From an uncultured Treponema sp. (GTDB lineage: Bacteria; Spirochaetota; Spirochaetia; Treponematales; Treponemataceae), in the NCBI GenBank assembly GCA_947165895.1, contig CAMVCB010000005.1, positions 186,001-250,000 of the forward strand: a stretch of 64,000 bases of DNA. Direction: 5' to 3'. Positions 1 through 9,039 of this stretch are shown here, piece after piece. The translations under genes were made by a program, and so were the position numbers. Positions within the stretch are counted from its first letter, which is position 1; each line of letters starts with the position of its first letter. The notes below the pieces were generated by a model, which saw only the letters and a program-made list of their open reading frames with translations, did no database searches and had not been told where the DNA came from.

Positions 1-1683
1 ATTTGAATATTCAAACTTTGTGTAAGAAAGTCCGAATCCAAAATCAAAGCGGACAGGAACCTTGAAAGTATCGTAGTAACGGTAGCCGGTAAAAATACTT
101 TCCCGGTATTCAATTGCGGCTTCTTCTTTGCCCCAGGTTGCGCGGGAAGGAACGTCTTTTTCTGAGAAGGGGAAGCTTTCTGAAAGCTTTCCGCTAGGAT
201 TTACTTCTCCTGAAAGCAGGTCAGCGCAGGCTTCTCCACAGGCTTCTCCTGCCAGAGCCATATGAAGTATTGCGCTCAAATCATCATAGAATGGAAGGGC
301 AAAAGGAGAGCCTCCAAAGGTTACCGCAATCAGCTTTGTGTTTACTGTAAAAATCTTATTGATAACCTTCAGCTGTTCGCCAGGCAAGGCCATGTCGTGG
401 CGGTCAAAGCCTTCGCCTTCTGTCCGGTTTGTAAGGCCGCAGAAAAGCAGGACTGGAATATTTTCCTCGGCACCTTTTTTTGCCAGGGCTACTGCCTTTT
501 CTGCCATAGCCTTACGTTCTTCATCAGAAGTTGTTTCTACCTTATCGTCAGCCGGGTATGCAGGCTCGTATTCAATATCAAAGCCCTTCTGCTTGAGACA
601 TCTGATTACGTTTGGCCCCGGTGTAGCGTTGATGTGGCTGGAACCGCCACCCTGAATGCGCATGTCGTCTGCCATCTGGCCCAGAATGATGATTTTCTGA
701 GCTTTTAGAGGCAGGACTCCGTCATTTTTAAGAAGAACTGCTGAGTTTTCTGCAATCTTTTTTGCCGTAAGATGTGCTTTATTGTAATCGGCCTGAACCT
801 TTGGATTATTGGCAAAGCGAAGTACAAGTTCAAGCACCTTTTCGCAGGCGCGGTCAATTTCTTCTTCTGTAATTTCTCCACGCTTAAAGGCCTTTTCAAG
901 CTGGTCAGGCTGATAGCCGCCCGAATCAGGCATTGCAAGATTTAATCCCGCTTTTATGCAGGCCGGGAAGTCAACGGCGGCACCCCAGTCAGAAATCAGG
1001 GCACCTTTAAATCCCCATTCGTCACGCAGAATGTCTTTGATGATTTTTTTATTCTGGCAGGTGTACTTTCCGTTGATTTTGTTGTAGGAAGCCATGATTG
1101 TGGAAGGCTGGGCATTGCGGACAGCAATTTCAAATGGACGCAGATAAATTTCACGGAGGGCACGTTCATCTACTATAGAGTCTGAAGACTGGCGGCGGGT
1201 TTCCTGATTGTTGCAGGCAAAATGCTTGATTGAAGTACCAACATTTTTCTTCTGCATTGCGTCAACGTATGCAGTTGCAAGTGAGCCTGCCAGCAGAGGG
1301 TCCTCTGAAAAATATTCAAAGTTTCGTCCGCACATAGGCGAACGTTTGATATTCATTCCGCAGCCAAGAACAATGCCGACTTCTTCCTGAATTGCCTGGT
1401 CAGCAATTGCTTCTGCCATTTCTTTTATCAAATCAAGATCCCAGGAATTTGCAACGCAGCTTGCGGTTGGAAAGCAGGTCGATGGAATTGAATCGTTTAT
1501 ATCAACCTGGCCGGCACCCTGTTTGCGCAGTCCGTGAGGACCGTCTGTCATCATAATTTTTGGAAGTTTTCCATTTGCGTCAGAGGTGTACCAGCCGCCA
1601 ACGCCGTTCAAAAGTCTGATTTTTTCTTTAATTGTCAGACCCTTCAAAATTTCTGTTATCTTAGTATTTTCTGTTGAATTCAT
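1..1683 (-). CDS. Glycoside hydrolase family 3 beta-glucosidase-like enzyme, 3' end outside window
   Basis: The reading frame is open from an ATG at 1683 to the window edge, giving 561 residues of a protein that normally has 700-850. Early residues read MMTDGPHGLR, followed by GTSIKHFACNNQE, the GH3 substrate-binding motif. LISDWGAAVDFPA contains the Asp expected to be the catalytic nucleophile. Near the window edge FGFGLSYTKFEYS is the hallmark of the GH3 C-terminal domain, so the missing part is probably the fibronectin-III-like tail. No signal peptide is visible, so a cytoplasmic enzyme acting on imported oligosaccharides is likely. It would complement the cellobiose operon at 55-62 kb. 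Exact substrate (glucoside or xyloside) cannot be told. It diverges from the RNase III-like gene at 1778. Confidence 0.93.
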   Translation of the reverse strand, partial: MNSTENTKITEILKGLTIKEKIRLLNGVGGWYTSDANGKLPKIMMTDGPHGLRKQGAGQVDINDSIPSTCFPTASCVANSWDLDLIKEMAEAIADQAIQEEVGIVLGCGMNIKRSPMCGRNFEYFSEDPLLAGSLATAYVDAMQKKNVGTSIKHFACNNQETRRQSSDSIVDERALREIYLRPFEIAVRNAQPSTIMASYNKINGKYTCQNKKIIKDILRDEWGFKGALISDWGAAVDFPACIKAGLNLAMPDSGGYQPDQLEKAFKRGEITEEEIDRACEKVLELVLRFANNPKVQADYNKAHLTAKKIAENSAVLLKNDGVLPLKAQKIIILGQMADDMRIQGGGSSHINATPGPNVIRCLKQKGFDIEYEPAYPADDKVETTSDEERKAMAEKAVALAKKGAEENIPVLLFCGLTNRTEGEGFDRHDMALPGEQLKVINKIFTVNTKLIAVTFGGSPFALPFYDDLSAILHMALAGEACGEACADLLSGEVNPSGKLSESFPFSEKDVPSRATWGKEEAAIEYRESIFTGYRYYDTFKVPVRFDFGFGLSYTKFEYSN

Positions 1684-1761
1684 AAGAAAGATTATAAACG
1701 AGGACTGGAAAAAAGTGAAAAAAATCTTGTTGTAAATTTTTATTTATCTTCCTTGCTGTGC

Positions 1762-1767
1762 TATAAT
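1762..1767 (+). promoter_or_regulatory. -10 box close to the start of the RNase III-like gene
   Basis: A perfect TATAAT ends 10 nt before the ATG at 1778. There is no purine-rich ribosome site between them, so the transcript is probably leaderless or nearly so. The -35 region is weak. Confidence 0.5.
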
Positions 1768-1777
1768 ATAATAGTTT

Positions 1778-2830
1778 ATGAAAAAGACAGATTTGGATTC
1801 TATCCAGCAGAAAATTAATTACACTTTTTCTAATCCCGGCCTTCTGGAGCAGGCTTTTACGACAAAAGCTTATTCCAGAATGAATGCTGACAAGGGGAAT
1901 TATGAGCTTCTGGAATTTTTTGGCGATAAGGTTCTGTCTTTTGTTCTTGCAAGGGAATTTTCAGATTATTTTTGCAGGATAAAGAAAAAGCAGCTTTTTT
2001 CCAGGGAAAGTGAATGTTCCCTTACCCAGCGCAATTCAGAACTGGTTAAAAATGAAAATCTGGGAAGGTGTATTTCTGAAAGCGGACTTGAAGGCTTTTT
2101 ACAGAAACTTCCCGGAGAAAAAGTTCTGGGAAAGCGGGAAGGGGATTTATTCGAAGCGATTCTTGGGGCGGTTGCTCTTGATTCCGGTTGGAATGTAGAG
2201 GCCCTGCAGAAGGTTGTAGATACTCTTCTTAAGCCTTCTGAAAATTTTGAAAAAGAATCTTATGAAACAGAAAGCTTTATCCTTCTTCTAAAAAATCTCT
2301 GTAAACGCTATGATATTCTGATTACAAATTTCCAGATTTCAGTAAATAAGGATAATTCCTATACTTCAAAGCTCACTCTGGAATGTGATGGAAATGAAAA
2401 GAAGTTCAGTCAGAAGGCAAAAACTGAAATCGGGGCTAAGCTGAGTGTGTCACGGGCTGCCTACCTTTTTATTAAAAAGTTCTGGCTTTATCAGCCTGCT
2501 GAAGAATGGATAGAAAATCCTGTAAGCCAGTTGAATTCATTGAGGCAGAATAAGTGGATTTCCAGTGTAAAATATGACTGCAGTCAGATTGTAGAAGCTG
2601 CCGGCCCGGAAGAAAAATCACCTTCCTCAGCAAGTCTCTGGTCCTGTTCCTGTACTGTTGAACGGGATGAAGTTAAAACTCTAGTTGTAGCAGTTGAAAA
2701 GCCTTCTCAGAAAAAGGCAAAGAATGCTGCCGCGCTGAAAGCATTATGCATAATTCTTAATCAGGTTCGTGAAGATCAGACCGGCCGCGGTAAGGGACTT
2801 TTGCGCCTGATTTTGGAAAGATATATTTAA
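1778..2830 (+). CDS. Ribonuclease III-family protein with two dsRNA-binding-like regions
   Basis: 350 residues, against about 220-250 for ordinary RNase III. Residues 41-50 ([10 protein letters not shown]) match the family signature and keep the acidic residues E43, E46 and D50. [10 protein letters not shown] supplies D123 and E126. All the residues normally binding the catalytic metals are therefore present. Residues about 165-235 look like a divergent dsRBD, and about 247-335 look like a better one (NPVSQLN at its start, [12 protein letters not shown] at its end). A role in double-stranded RNA cleavage is inferred; it may be a second RNase III paralogue or the only one. The -10 box lies 10 nt upstream. 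Uridine phosphorylase follows 16 nt downstream and is probably co-transcribed. Confidence 0.8.
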   Translation: MKKTDLDSIQQKINYTFSNPGLLEQAFTTKAYSRMNADKGNYELLEFFGDKVLSFVLAREFSDYFCRIKKKQLFSRESECSLTQRNSELVKNENLGRCISESGLEGFLQKLPGEKVLGKREGDLFEAILGAVALDSGWNVEALQKVVDTLLKPSENFEKESYETESFILLLKNLCKRYDILITNFQISVNKDNSYTSKLTLECDGNEKKFSQKAKTEIGAKLSVSRAAYLFIKKFWLYQPAEEWIENPVSQLNSLRQNKWISSVKYDCSQIVEAAGPEEKSPSSASLWSCSCTVERDEVKTLVVAVEKPSQKKAKNAAALKALCIILNQVREDQTGRGKGLLRLILERYI

Positions 2831-2846
2831 GGAGATTTTCGATTTT

Positions 2847-3632
2847 ATGGTAGATTATACTGAAGGTTCGGGAAAACAGTATCATACAGGGGTAGGGCCT
2901 GCTGATATTGGAGAATATGTAATTATGCCGGGGGACCCGAAACGCTGTGCAAAAATTGCAGAACACTTTGATAATGCAAAGCTGGTTGCGGATGTACGCG
3001 AATATGTTACTTACACAGGAAGTCTGGATGGAGTTAAGGTAAGCGTAACTTCTACAGGTATTGGCGGTCCGTCAGCTTCCATCGCGATCGACGAGCTCGC
3101 TAAATGCGGCGCAAAGACTTTTATTCGCGTTGGAACCTGCGGCGGCATGCAGGAAGATGTTATGGGCGGTGATATTGTTATTGCGACTGGTGCCATCCGC
3201 ATGGAAGGAACCAGCCGCGAGTTTGCCCCGATTGAATTTCCGGCAGTTCCAAATCTTGACGTTACAAATGCCCTGGTTCAGGCGGCAAAAAATCTTGGAA
3301 TCCGCAGTCACGCAGGCGTTGTTCAGTGTAAGGATTCCTTTTTCGGTCAGCACGAGCCGGAAATCATGCCTGTAAGCTATGAGCTGCAGAATAAGTGGGA
3401 AGCCTGGCTGCGACTTGGCTGTCTTGCAAGTGAAATGGAAAGTGCTGCTCTTTTTGTTGCAGGCAGCTTTCTCCGCGTCCGTGTAGGCTCCTGCTTTCTG
3501 GTAGTAGCCAACCAGGAACGCGCCAAAAAAGGCCTTGAAAACAAGCAGGCTCATGATACAGAGCTTGCAATCAAAACTGCGGTAGAAGCACTTCGCATTC
3601 TTATCAAGCAGGACAAGGCGAACGGAAAATAA
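2847..3632 (+). CDS. udp: Uridine phosphorylase
   Basis: 261 residues of the PNP/UDP phosphorylase family. It catalyses phosphorolysis of uridine to uracil and ribose-1-phosphate in pyrimidine salvage. Visible motifs are VIMPGDPKR near residue 28 (phosphate binding), [21 protein letters not shown], and [11 protein letters not shown] near the C-terminus, where the Glu-Met-Glu segment holds the ribose. The length fits Udp. An AAGGAG site about 12 nt upstream of the ATG supports the start. It sits 16 nt behind the RNase III-like gene and is followed by a strong bidirectional terminator shared with lysK. Specificity for uridine rather than another nucleoside is inferred from overall resemblance. 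Confidence 0.9.
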   Translation: MVDYTEGSGKQYHTGVGPADIGEYVIMPGDPKRCAKIAEHFDNAKLVADVREYVTYTGSLDGVKVSVTSTGIGGPSASIAIDELAKCGAKTFIRVGTCGGMQEDVMGGDIVIATGAIRMEGTSREFAPIEFPAVPNLDVTNALVQAAKNLGIRSHAGVVQCKDSFFGQHEPEIMPVSYELQNKWEAWLRLGCLASEMESAALFVAGSFLRVRVGSCFLVVANQERAKKGLENKQAHDTELAIKTAVEALRILIKQDKANGK

Positions 3633-3639
3633 GGTTAAA

Positions 3640-3673
3640 AAAGAAAAGGGAGCCTTTCGACTCCCTTTTCTTT
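3640..3673. terminator. Bidirectional intrinsic terminator between udp and lysK
   Basis: A 13-bp perfect stem (AAAGAAAAGGGAG pairing with CTCCCTTTTCTTT) with an 8-nt loop. It is A-rich on one arm and T-rich on the other, so it can end transcription of both convergent genes. Confidence 0.9.
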
Positions 3674-3688
3674 TATATACGGTAAATA

Positions 3689-5896
3689 TTATTTTACATG
3701 ACCGTTCAAATATTTCTTTACTGAAAGATATTTTCCGCCGGCCCCGATTTTCTTTCCTGCTACTTCAACAAAGCCGTCCTTTGTAGACAGCTCCATTTCT
3801 GTAAACTTATCAGGCTTTACAAAGCACATTTCTGCTGCATCAGAAGGAACCTCAAATCCCTCTGGCTCAAGAATAGTTCCAACTTCAAAATCATCAGCAA
3901 AGATAACTTCACAGGTGTCCTGGTCGGTCACAGTAGGATCACTTACTGCAAGCAGCATACCGTTACTGCGAACACCACGGAAGTTTGCAGGTTTAAGATT
4001 GTAAACAAGAACGATATTGCGGTTCAAAAGCTCTTCCGGTTTATAGAAGCTTACAATTGAACTTACAATCTGACGAGGCTCTGCATCTCCTGTGTTCAAA
4101 GTCAAAATGTAAAGGAAGCTTCCGCCCGGATGCTGCTCTACTTTTTCAATTTTGCTGACCTTAAGGATTACGCGGCGGCTGAATCGTTCTGCAAGCGGGA
4201 GCTTGTCGATTTCAGCAGGAGTAAGCTTCTTTTCTGAAGCTGCCTTTTTGAGCTCTTCTTCACTTACGCCTTCTACACTTCCCAAAAGTTTTTCAAGACG
4301 TTCTTGTCCGATAATTCTCATAAAGCTTCCAAGACGAGGCCCCTGCTCTTTTGCAATCAAAGCCTGATACAAGGCTGTGAACAAAGCCTTTGCGTCAAGT
4401 CCAAGTTCAGTTGCAACAGCATAAATTGCTTCCTGGCACTCCTTATCAGTCTGGAATGAAGAAAGCTTTGGAAGAACCTGCTCCTTTACGCGCTTAATTG
4501 CGTCTGCCATCTGAATAGAAAGTTTTGTTTTACTTCCTTCAGAACGGATTTCAAAGCAGAATTCAGGAGCGCAGTCTGGAGCCGAATGTTTAATCCAGAA
4601 CCAGGCACAGGCAATACGGCGGCGAAGTCTTTCTTCCTGTTCAGCTTTAACATCACCAAGAGAAGCAATAACTTTATCAGCATCTCCAGAATAAATCTGA
4701 AGGAGGGTAGTAAGCATACGGAAGGTAATCTGATAAGGCATAGTCTCAGGAATTTTTCCGTCAATCTGGCTGAGCATGTAGATTCGCTTTTCTTTATTAA
4801 AATGATCCTCGCTCTTTGCCTTGTCAATTCCGTAAACAATGCGTTCAGTCTTGTCGTAGTCCTCATAAACTTTAAGAACGTCCATATCAAAGCTGATGGC
4901 AAATTCTGTGTTAGGGCGGGTTCCTGCAAAAATATAGCGGAGAACTTCAGCCTGGTAAACATCAAGAGCATCAGGCAGGGCAATAACCTTTCCTTTTGAT
5001 GAAGACATCTTGCCTGGTACACCCTTGAGGTTTACAAAGTCGTAACGCATGGTAATCGGAGCGTCCCAGCCGTAAACCTTTTTAGAGACAAGCTTTGCAG
5101 TATCGTAGCTTCCACCCGGACTGATGTGGTCTTTTCCACCCGGCTCGAAAACAACCTTTTCTTCGTTCCATCTCATAGGCCAGTCAACACGCCAGCCAAG
5201 TTTAGCACCTTTAAAAGTACGGATATCAGCAGTTTCGCAGTTACCGCATTCACACTTGTAAGAAATGCCGTATTCTCCGTCATAGCCGGTAATTTCAGTT
5301 GTATCTTTAGAGCATTTTCCGCAGAAAATAGCAACAGGCCAGTAAACGTCGCTGTCCTTCATCTTGTGAGCGTCATCACGGTATTCGTTAAGACAGGCCT
5401 TGATAAGGTCGCGGTTCTGCATGGCTTTACGCATACCTTCTGCGTAGCGGTTTGCACGGTAACGGCTTGCCTGATAAAGGAACTCCGGAGCAATACCGAC
5501 GCGGGGAAGCTGCTGTTCAATATCAACCTCGTGATGGCGTGCGTAGTTTTCGTTACGTTTAGTTGTATCAGGAACTTCAGTAATAGGATAGCGAAGGTAT
5601 TTTTCAAGGATTTCCGGGTTCGGCATGTTTGCAGGAACCTTGCGGAATACGTCATAATCATCCCATGAATAAATAAAGCGAACCTTCTTGCCGCGGTCGC
5701 GAAGTGCGCGTACAACCAGATCTACAGTAATAATTTCGCGGAAGTTTCCAAGGTGAACTGTTCCCGAAGGTGTAATTCCCGACGCGCAGGTGTAAGAATC
5801 CAAATCACCCTTTTCACGAATAATTTTGTCAGCCATCTGATCAGCCCAGTGGCAAAGTAAAGGGTCTTTCTTATTATTTTCGTTATTGTTACTCAT
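3689..5896 (-). CDS. lysK: Class I lysyl-tRNA synthetase with C-terminal tRNA-binding domain
   Basis: 735 residues. This is the archaeal/spirochaetal class I LysRS, which charges tRNA-Lys. Near the N-terminus SGTVHLGNFREI contains the HIGH-type motif (HLGN), and KMSSSKGKV is the KMSKS loop. Two Cys pairs (FCGKCSKDT and YKCECGNC) form the zinc-binding insert. Residues about 625-735 are an added OB-fold tRNA-binding domain of the Trbp111/MetRS-C type (RVILKVSKIEKVEQHPGG, then FRGVRSNGMLLAVSD). Usual class I LysRS proteins have about 500-530 residues and lack it, so this is a fusion. It converges with udp and is not in an operon with the transporter genes, which follow 56 nt downstream of its start. 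Confidence 0.93.
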   Translation of the reverse strand: MSNNNENNKKDPLLCHWADQMADKIIREKGDLDSYTCASGITPSGTVHLGNFREIITVDLVVRALRDRGKKVRFIYSWDDYDVFRKVPANMPNPEILEKYLRYPITEVPDTTKRNENYARHHEVDIEQQLPRVGIAPEFLYQASRYRANRYAEGMRKAMQNRDLIKACLNEYRDDAHKMKDSDVYWPVAIFCGKCSKDTTEITGYDGEYGISYKCECGNCETADIRTFKGAKLGWRVDWPMRWNEEKVVFEPGGKDHISPGGSYDTAKLVSKKVYGWDAPITMRYDFVNLKGVPGKMSSSKGKVIALPDALDVYQAEVLRYIFAGTRPNTEFAISFDMDVLKVYEDYDKTERIVYGIDKAKSEDHFNKEKRIYMLSQIDGKIPETMPYQITFRMLTTLLQIYSGDADKVIASLGDVKAEQEERLRRRIACAWFWIKHSAPDCAPEFCFEIRSEGSKTKLSIQMADAIKRVKEQVLPKLSSFQTDKECQEAIYAVATELGLDAKALFTALYQALIAKEQGPRLGSFMRIIGQERLEKLLGSVEGVSEEELKKAASEKKLTPAEIDKLPLAERFSRRVILKVSKIEKVEQHPGGSFLYILTLNTGDAEPRQIVSSIVSFYKPEELLNRNIVLVYNLKPANFRGVRSNGMLLAVSDPTVTDQDTCEVIFADDFEVGTILEPEGFEVPSDAAEMCFVKPDKFTEMELSTKDGFVEVAGKKIGAGGKYLSVKKYLNGHVK

Positions 5897-5952
5897 AGCA
5901 CTTTATTATAGTAAAAAGCAAATATTTTGTCATTGAGGGGGAATTTTCCCTC

Positions 5953-6765
5953 TTACTTTCTCTCCAGTCCGATGACAAGCAGTATCACAATATAGGGGAG
6001 GGAGAGAAGGACTGAGCCTGGAATGGAGGGCAGAAAGTTCTGGATGCTGGCGGCAAAAAAGTCTGCGGCACAGAAAATCAGGACAGAAATGGTGATACGG
6101 AAGGGATTTTTTTTGCCCAGGTAAACGGCAGCCAGAGCCATCCATCCCCGGCCGCTTGAAATCCCCGGTACAAAAGATGAAATCCTCATGCACAAAAAGG
6201 CTCCCGAAAGCGATGCAAAAAAGGCTGCAAATCCCCATGCCTGAATGCGGCATAATACCGGATTTACACCTTTTGCGGTAAGAACGTCGGAATCACTTCC
6301 TGTAATCCTTATGTAAAGTCCTGCCCGGGTTTTCAAAAGAAATAAAAATGCAAGGGAAAGGAGGATAAGTGAAAAAATCACCGTGAAAACTTTTGTTTCC
6401 AATACCGGAAAGTTAAAGGCCGGGCTTGTGAGGACTCCCCTGTTATTAAAATGCTGCAGGGCAAAAAAAGACGGAAGGGCAGAAAAGAGCAGGTTGATTG
6501 CCGTAGCCCCGATAAAAGGATTTGCGTGAAGCTTTTCTATCAGCGCCGCAAAAAATACCAGCGAAGCTACGCATATTAAGCTTGTAAAAAGCATTCCGAG
6601 CGCGGCAGAGCCCGTCGTAACTGTAAAATAAAACATAAAATAGGCAGAAAAGCTTACAAGACCTTCCAGAAATATTGCAAGAATTCCTGCATAGTCGCTG
6701 TACAAGGCTCCCATTGCACATAAAAGCAGGGGACAGGAAAATGAAAGAATGTTAATTACCGGCAT
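5953..6765 (-). CDS. Nucleoside ABC transporter permease, second subunit (NupQ/YufQ-like)
   Basis: 270 residues, almost entirely hydrophobic, with about 8-9 membrane segments of the BPD_transp_2 type. It is the last gene of a tightly packed operon: its ATG overlaps the end of the upstream permease by 14 nt. TKAGLYIRITGSDSDVLTAKGVN-like sequence (seen as RAGLYIRITG) is the cytoplasmic coupling loop typical of this permease group. With the BMP lipoprotein and the double ATPase it should import purine nucleosides, as in PnrA/Nup systems. Substrate is inferred from the binding-protein family. Confidence 0.85.
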   Translation of the reverse strand: MPVINILSFSCPLLLCAMGALYSDYAGILAIFLEGLVSFSAYFMFYFTVTTGSAALGMLFTSLICVASLVFFAALIEKLHANPFIGATAINLLFSALPSFFALQHFNNRGVLTSPAFNFPVLETKVFTVIFSLILLSLAFLFLLKTRAGLYIRITGSDSDVLTAKGVNPVLCRIQAWGFAAFFASLSGAFLCMRISSFVPGISSGRGWMALAAVYLGKKNPFRITISVLIFCAADFFAASIQNFLPSIPGSVLLSLPYIVILLVIGLERK

Positions 6766-7645
6766 TTTTTCGCCTCCTGATCTTTAAAAATGGAATTGCG
6801 ACAATAAACATGATGACAGCCTGAATTATTGCCCCCAGATCATAGCCAACGTTATGATGAAGGGTAAAGGAGTTTATAAAAGCTGTAAGTCCCCCTAAAA
6901 AAATGCTGGAAGGAATTACAAAAAGAGGATTTGCACCTGCCAGCATGGCTGCTGTAAGCCCGGTCCAGCCGATTCCCGCATAAAAGCCCGAATGACAGGT
7001 ATAATAAGTTCCCCCTACAATGAAGGCTCCGCAGAGTCCGTGAAGTGCGCCGCCCGCCAGTGCGCTTGTAAAGCTGATAGTCTTTTCACTGAATCCTGAA
7101 TAAAGTGCAAACTCCCGGCTTATGCCAAAAATGCAGGTTTTCCGGCCCACTTCTGTTTTAAATAAAAAGAACCAGCTGAAAAGGCAGACTGCAAGTCCCG
7201 CAAAAAAACTGATGTTAAGTGAAGATGGCGGCAAAAGCCTGATAAATCTGAATGATTTACTGATAAAGGGACTTGCAAGAAGATTTCCTGTATTGCCTCG
7301 GAAAGGGCCCGCAAGCAGGCCGTTAATTAAGGGAATTACTGCCGAAGAAATTATAAAGCTTGTGAGCAGAAAGCTTGCTCCCCGGTATTTTCGTAAGAGT
7401 GCAGAAAGAAAACAGAGGATTGCAGATGTAAGGGCCGCCGCAGCCAGGGAAAGGGGGATTGCAAGAATTGCTGGACAGCCGGACAGTTTGGCAAGAAGAA
7501 TTCCTGCCGTAAAACCTCCTGCATAAATCTGGCCTTCTCCGCCAAGGTTAAATTCCCCGGCCTTCATGGAAATGGCCGCTCCACTTCCTGCGACCATATA
7601 AAAAGAGGCAAAATTAAGCATATTTCCAAATTCGTAGACTGTCAT
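6752..7645 (-). CDS. Nucleoside ABC transporter permease, first subunit (NupP/YufP-like)
   Basis: 297 residues with about 9 predicted membrane segments. ISMKAGEFNLGGEGQIYAGG near the N-terminus is the conserved segment of BMP-system permeases (usually NIGAEGQ). The start overlaps the ATPase stop by 4 nt (ATGA), showing translational coupling. It ends with a basic cytoplasmic tail (KIRRRKNAGN). It forms the membrane channel with the 5953-6765 product. Confidence 0.88.
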   Translation of the reverse strand: MTVYEFGNMLNFASFYMVAGSGAAISMKAGEFNLGGEGQIYAGGFTAGILLAKLSGCPAILAIPLSLAAAALTSAILCFLSALLRKYRGASFLLTSFIISSAVIPLINGLLAGPFRGNTGNLLASPFISKSFRFIRLLPPSSLNISFFAGLAVCLFSWFFLFKTEVGRKTCIFGISREFALYSGFSEKTISFTSALAGGALHGLCGAFIVGGTYYTCHSGFYAGIGWTGLTAAMLAGANPLFVIPSSIFLGGLTAFINSFTLHHNVGYDLGAIIQAVIMFIVAIPFLKIRRRKNAGN

Positions 7646-9039
7646 AAGCTTTTTTCCTGTAAATCTCTTTTTCCCAGCCTGTATATCTTATCACAAATCT
7701 CTTCCGGAAACTCAGATGAAGAAAGCACAAGGACGATTTTTCCGCTTTTTGCAATTTCTTCAATCCGCCTGCAGAGCTTTTTTACACCCCTGCTGTCCAG
7801 CCCCTGAACCGGTTCACATAAAATCAAAATATCTGGATTTTTTTCAAGTTCTCTTTCCAGAATCAGCCTTTGAAGCATTCCTCCCGAAAGACATTCAGCC
7901 TTTTCATTCAGGGTGATATTTACGTCTGCCTTTTTTATCAGGGAAAGGGCCTTTTCACGCCCTTCTGAAAGTCCTGAGCTTAAAAGCTGCATAATAGTAA
8001 GCTCCGGATTTGAGCCGCGGAAGTTTTTATTTGAAGGAATAATTCCAAAGGTAAAAGGGGATTTTTCCAGCTGACGCCTTGTAAAATTGCCGTCTTTAAT
8101 CTCAAAGGAAAAGGCCCGGCCAGTAATTTTATCAGTGATTTTAAGCAGTCCCTTCTGCCTGGCCCGGCTCATTCCGCTGATTGTATCTTCAAGACTTTCC
8201 CGTCCGTCTTCTGCCTGTCCGCTGATTAAAGTTATTTCGCCGCCGTTTGCCGTAAAAGAAAAATCGCGGATGGCGGGTTTATCGTTGGGAAGGGAAGTGA
8301 GATTATAAAAGGAAAGGGAAAAGTCAGTTTTTTTGCTGTGATTTGGGCAAGTCTCCCGGCCCGCAAAGCCATCTTCCCGGAGTCCGGCATTTAAAAAATC
8401 ATCCTTTGGCTTACTTACACGTCCTTCTTCCAGATATGTAATTGTATCACCGTATTTTTTTGCTTCTTCCATAAAATGGGTAATAACTATGATGTTCATC
8501 CCTTCAGCAGCAAATTTTTTCAGCTTTTCAAAAAGAAAATCCCGCTGGTCTGAATTCAGAAGGGCGCTGGGTTCATCAAGAATTAAAAGACCGGGATTTT
8601 TTAAAAGCGCACCCGTAAGTGAAGTGAAAAATCTTATGTCGCCGCTGCAGTTTTTTATCAGCCTTTTTTCGTCGATACCTGGAAGCCATAGAGACAGGAG
8701 CTCCCGGGCCCGCTTTCTGTCAAAGCTGGCTGCTCCCAGCATAAGATTTTCTATTATACTGATGCTGTCTGCAAGAAGTGGTCTTTGATGAACGCATACA
8801 ATTCCGTATTTTATGGCATCTGCCGGACTCTTGATAGCGACTTCCTTCTGATTCAAAAGGATTTTTCCTGCTGTAGGAAGAATATCTCCGCATATTATTT
8901 TTATGAGACTTGATTTTCCGGCGCCGTTTTCCCCGATTAAAGCGTGAATCTGGCTGTGGTTAAAATCCAGGCTTACACCATTCAGCACAGTTTTTTTTGG
9001 ATATTTTAAAACTAAATTTTGTACAGAAAGATTGAGCAT
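7642..9039 (-). CDS. Nucleoside ABC transporter ATPase, two fused nucleotide-binding domains
   Basis: 465 residues of the YufO/NupO and RbsA-like type. Domain 1 has an intact Walker A (GENGAGKSS, residues 37-45), Walker B LLILDEP and H-loop VITHF, but its signature is degenerate (CSGDI). Domain 2 has a degenerate Walker A (GQAEDGRES), an altered Walker B (LILCEP), no H-loop His, but a good signature (LSGGMLQR). One composite ATP site is thus complete and the other is probably dead. The ATG overlaps the BMP lipoprotein stop (TGATG). It energises the two permeases. Confidence 0.9.
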   Translation of the reverse strand: MLNLSVQNLVLKYPKKTVLNGVSLDFNHSQIHALIGENGAGKSSLIKIICGDILPTAGKILLNQKEVAIKSPADAIKYGIVCVHQRPLLADSISIIENLMLGAASFDRKRARELLSLWLPGIDEKRLIKNCSGDIRFFTSLTGALLKNPGLLILDEPSALLNSDQRDFLFEKLKKFAAEGMNIIVITHFMEEAKKYGDTITYLEEGRVSKPKDDFLNAGLREDGFAGRETCPNHSKKTDFSLSFYNLTSLPNDKPAIRDFSFTANGGEITLISGQAEDGRESLEDTISGMSRARQKGLLKITDKITGRAFSFEIKDGNFTRRQLEKSPFTFGIIPSNKNFRGSNPELTIMQLLSSGLSEGREKALSLIKKADVNITLNEKAECLSGGMLQRLILERELEKNPDILILCEPVQGLDSRGVKKLCRRIEEIAKSGKIVLVLSSSEFPEEICDKIYRLGKRDLQEKSL

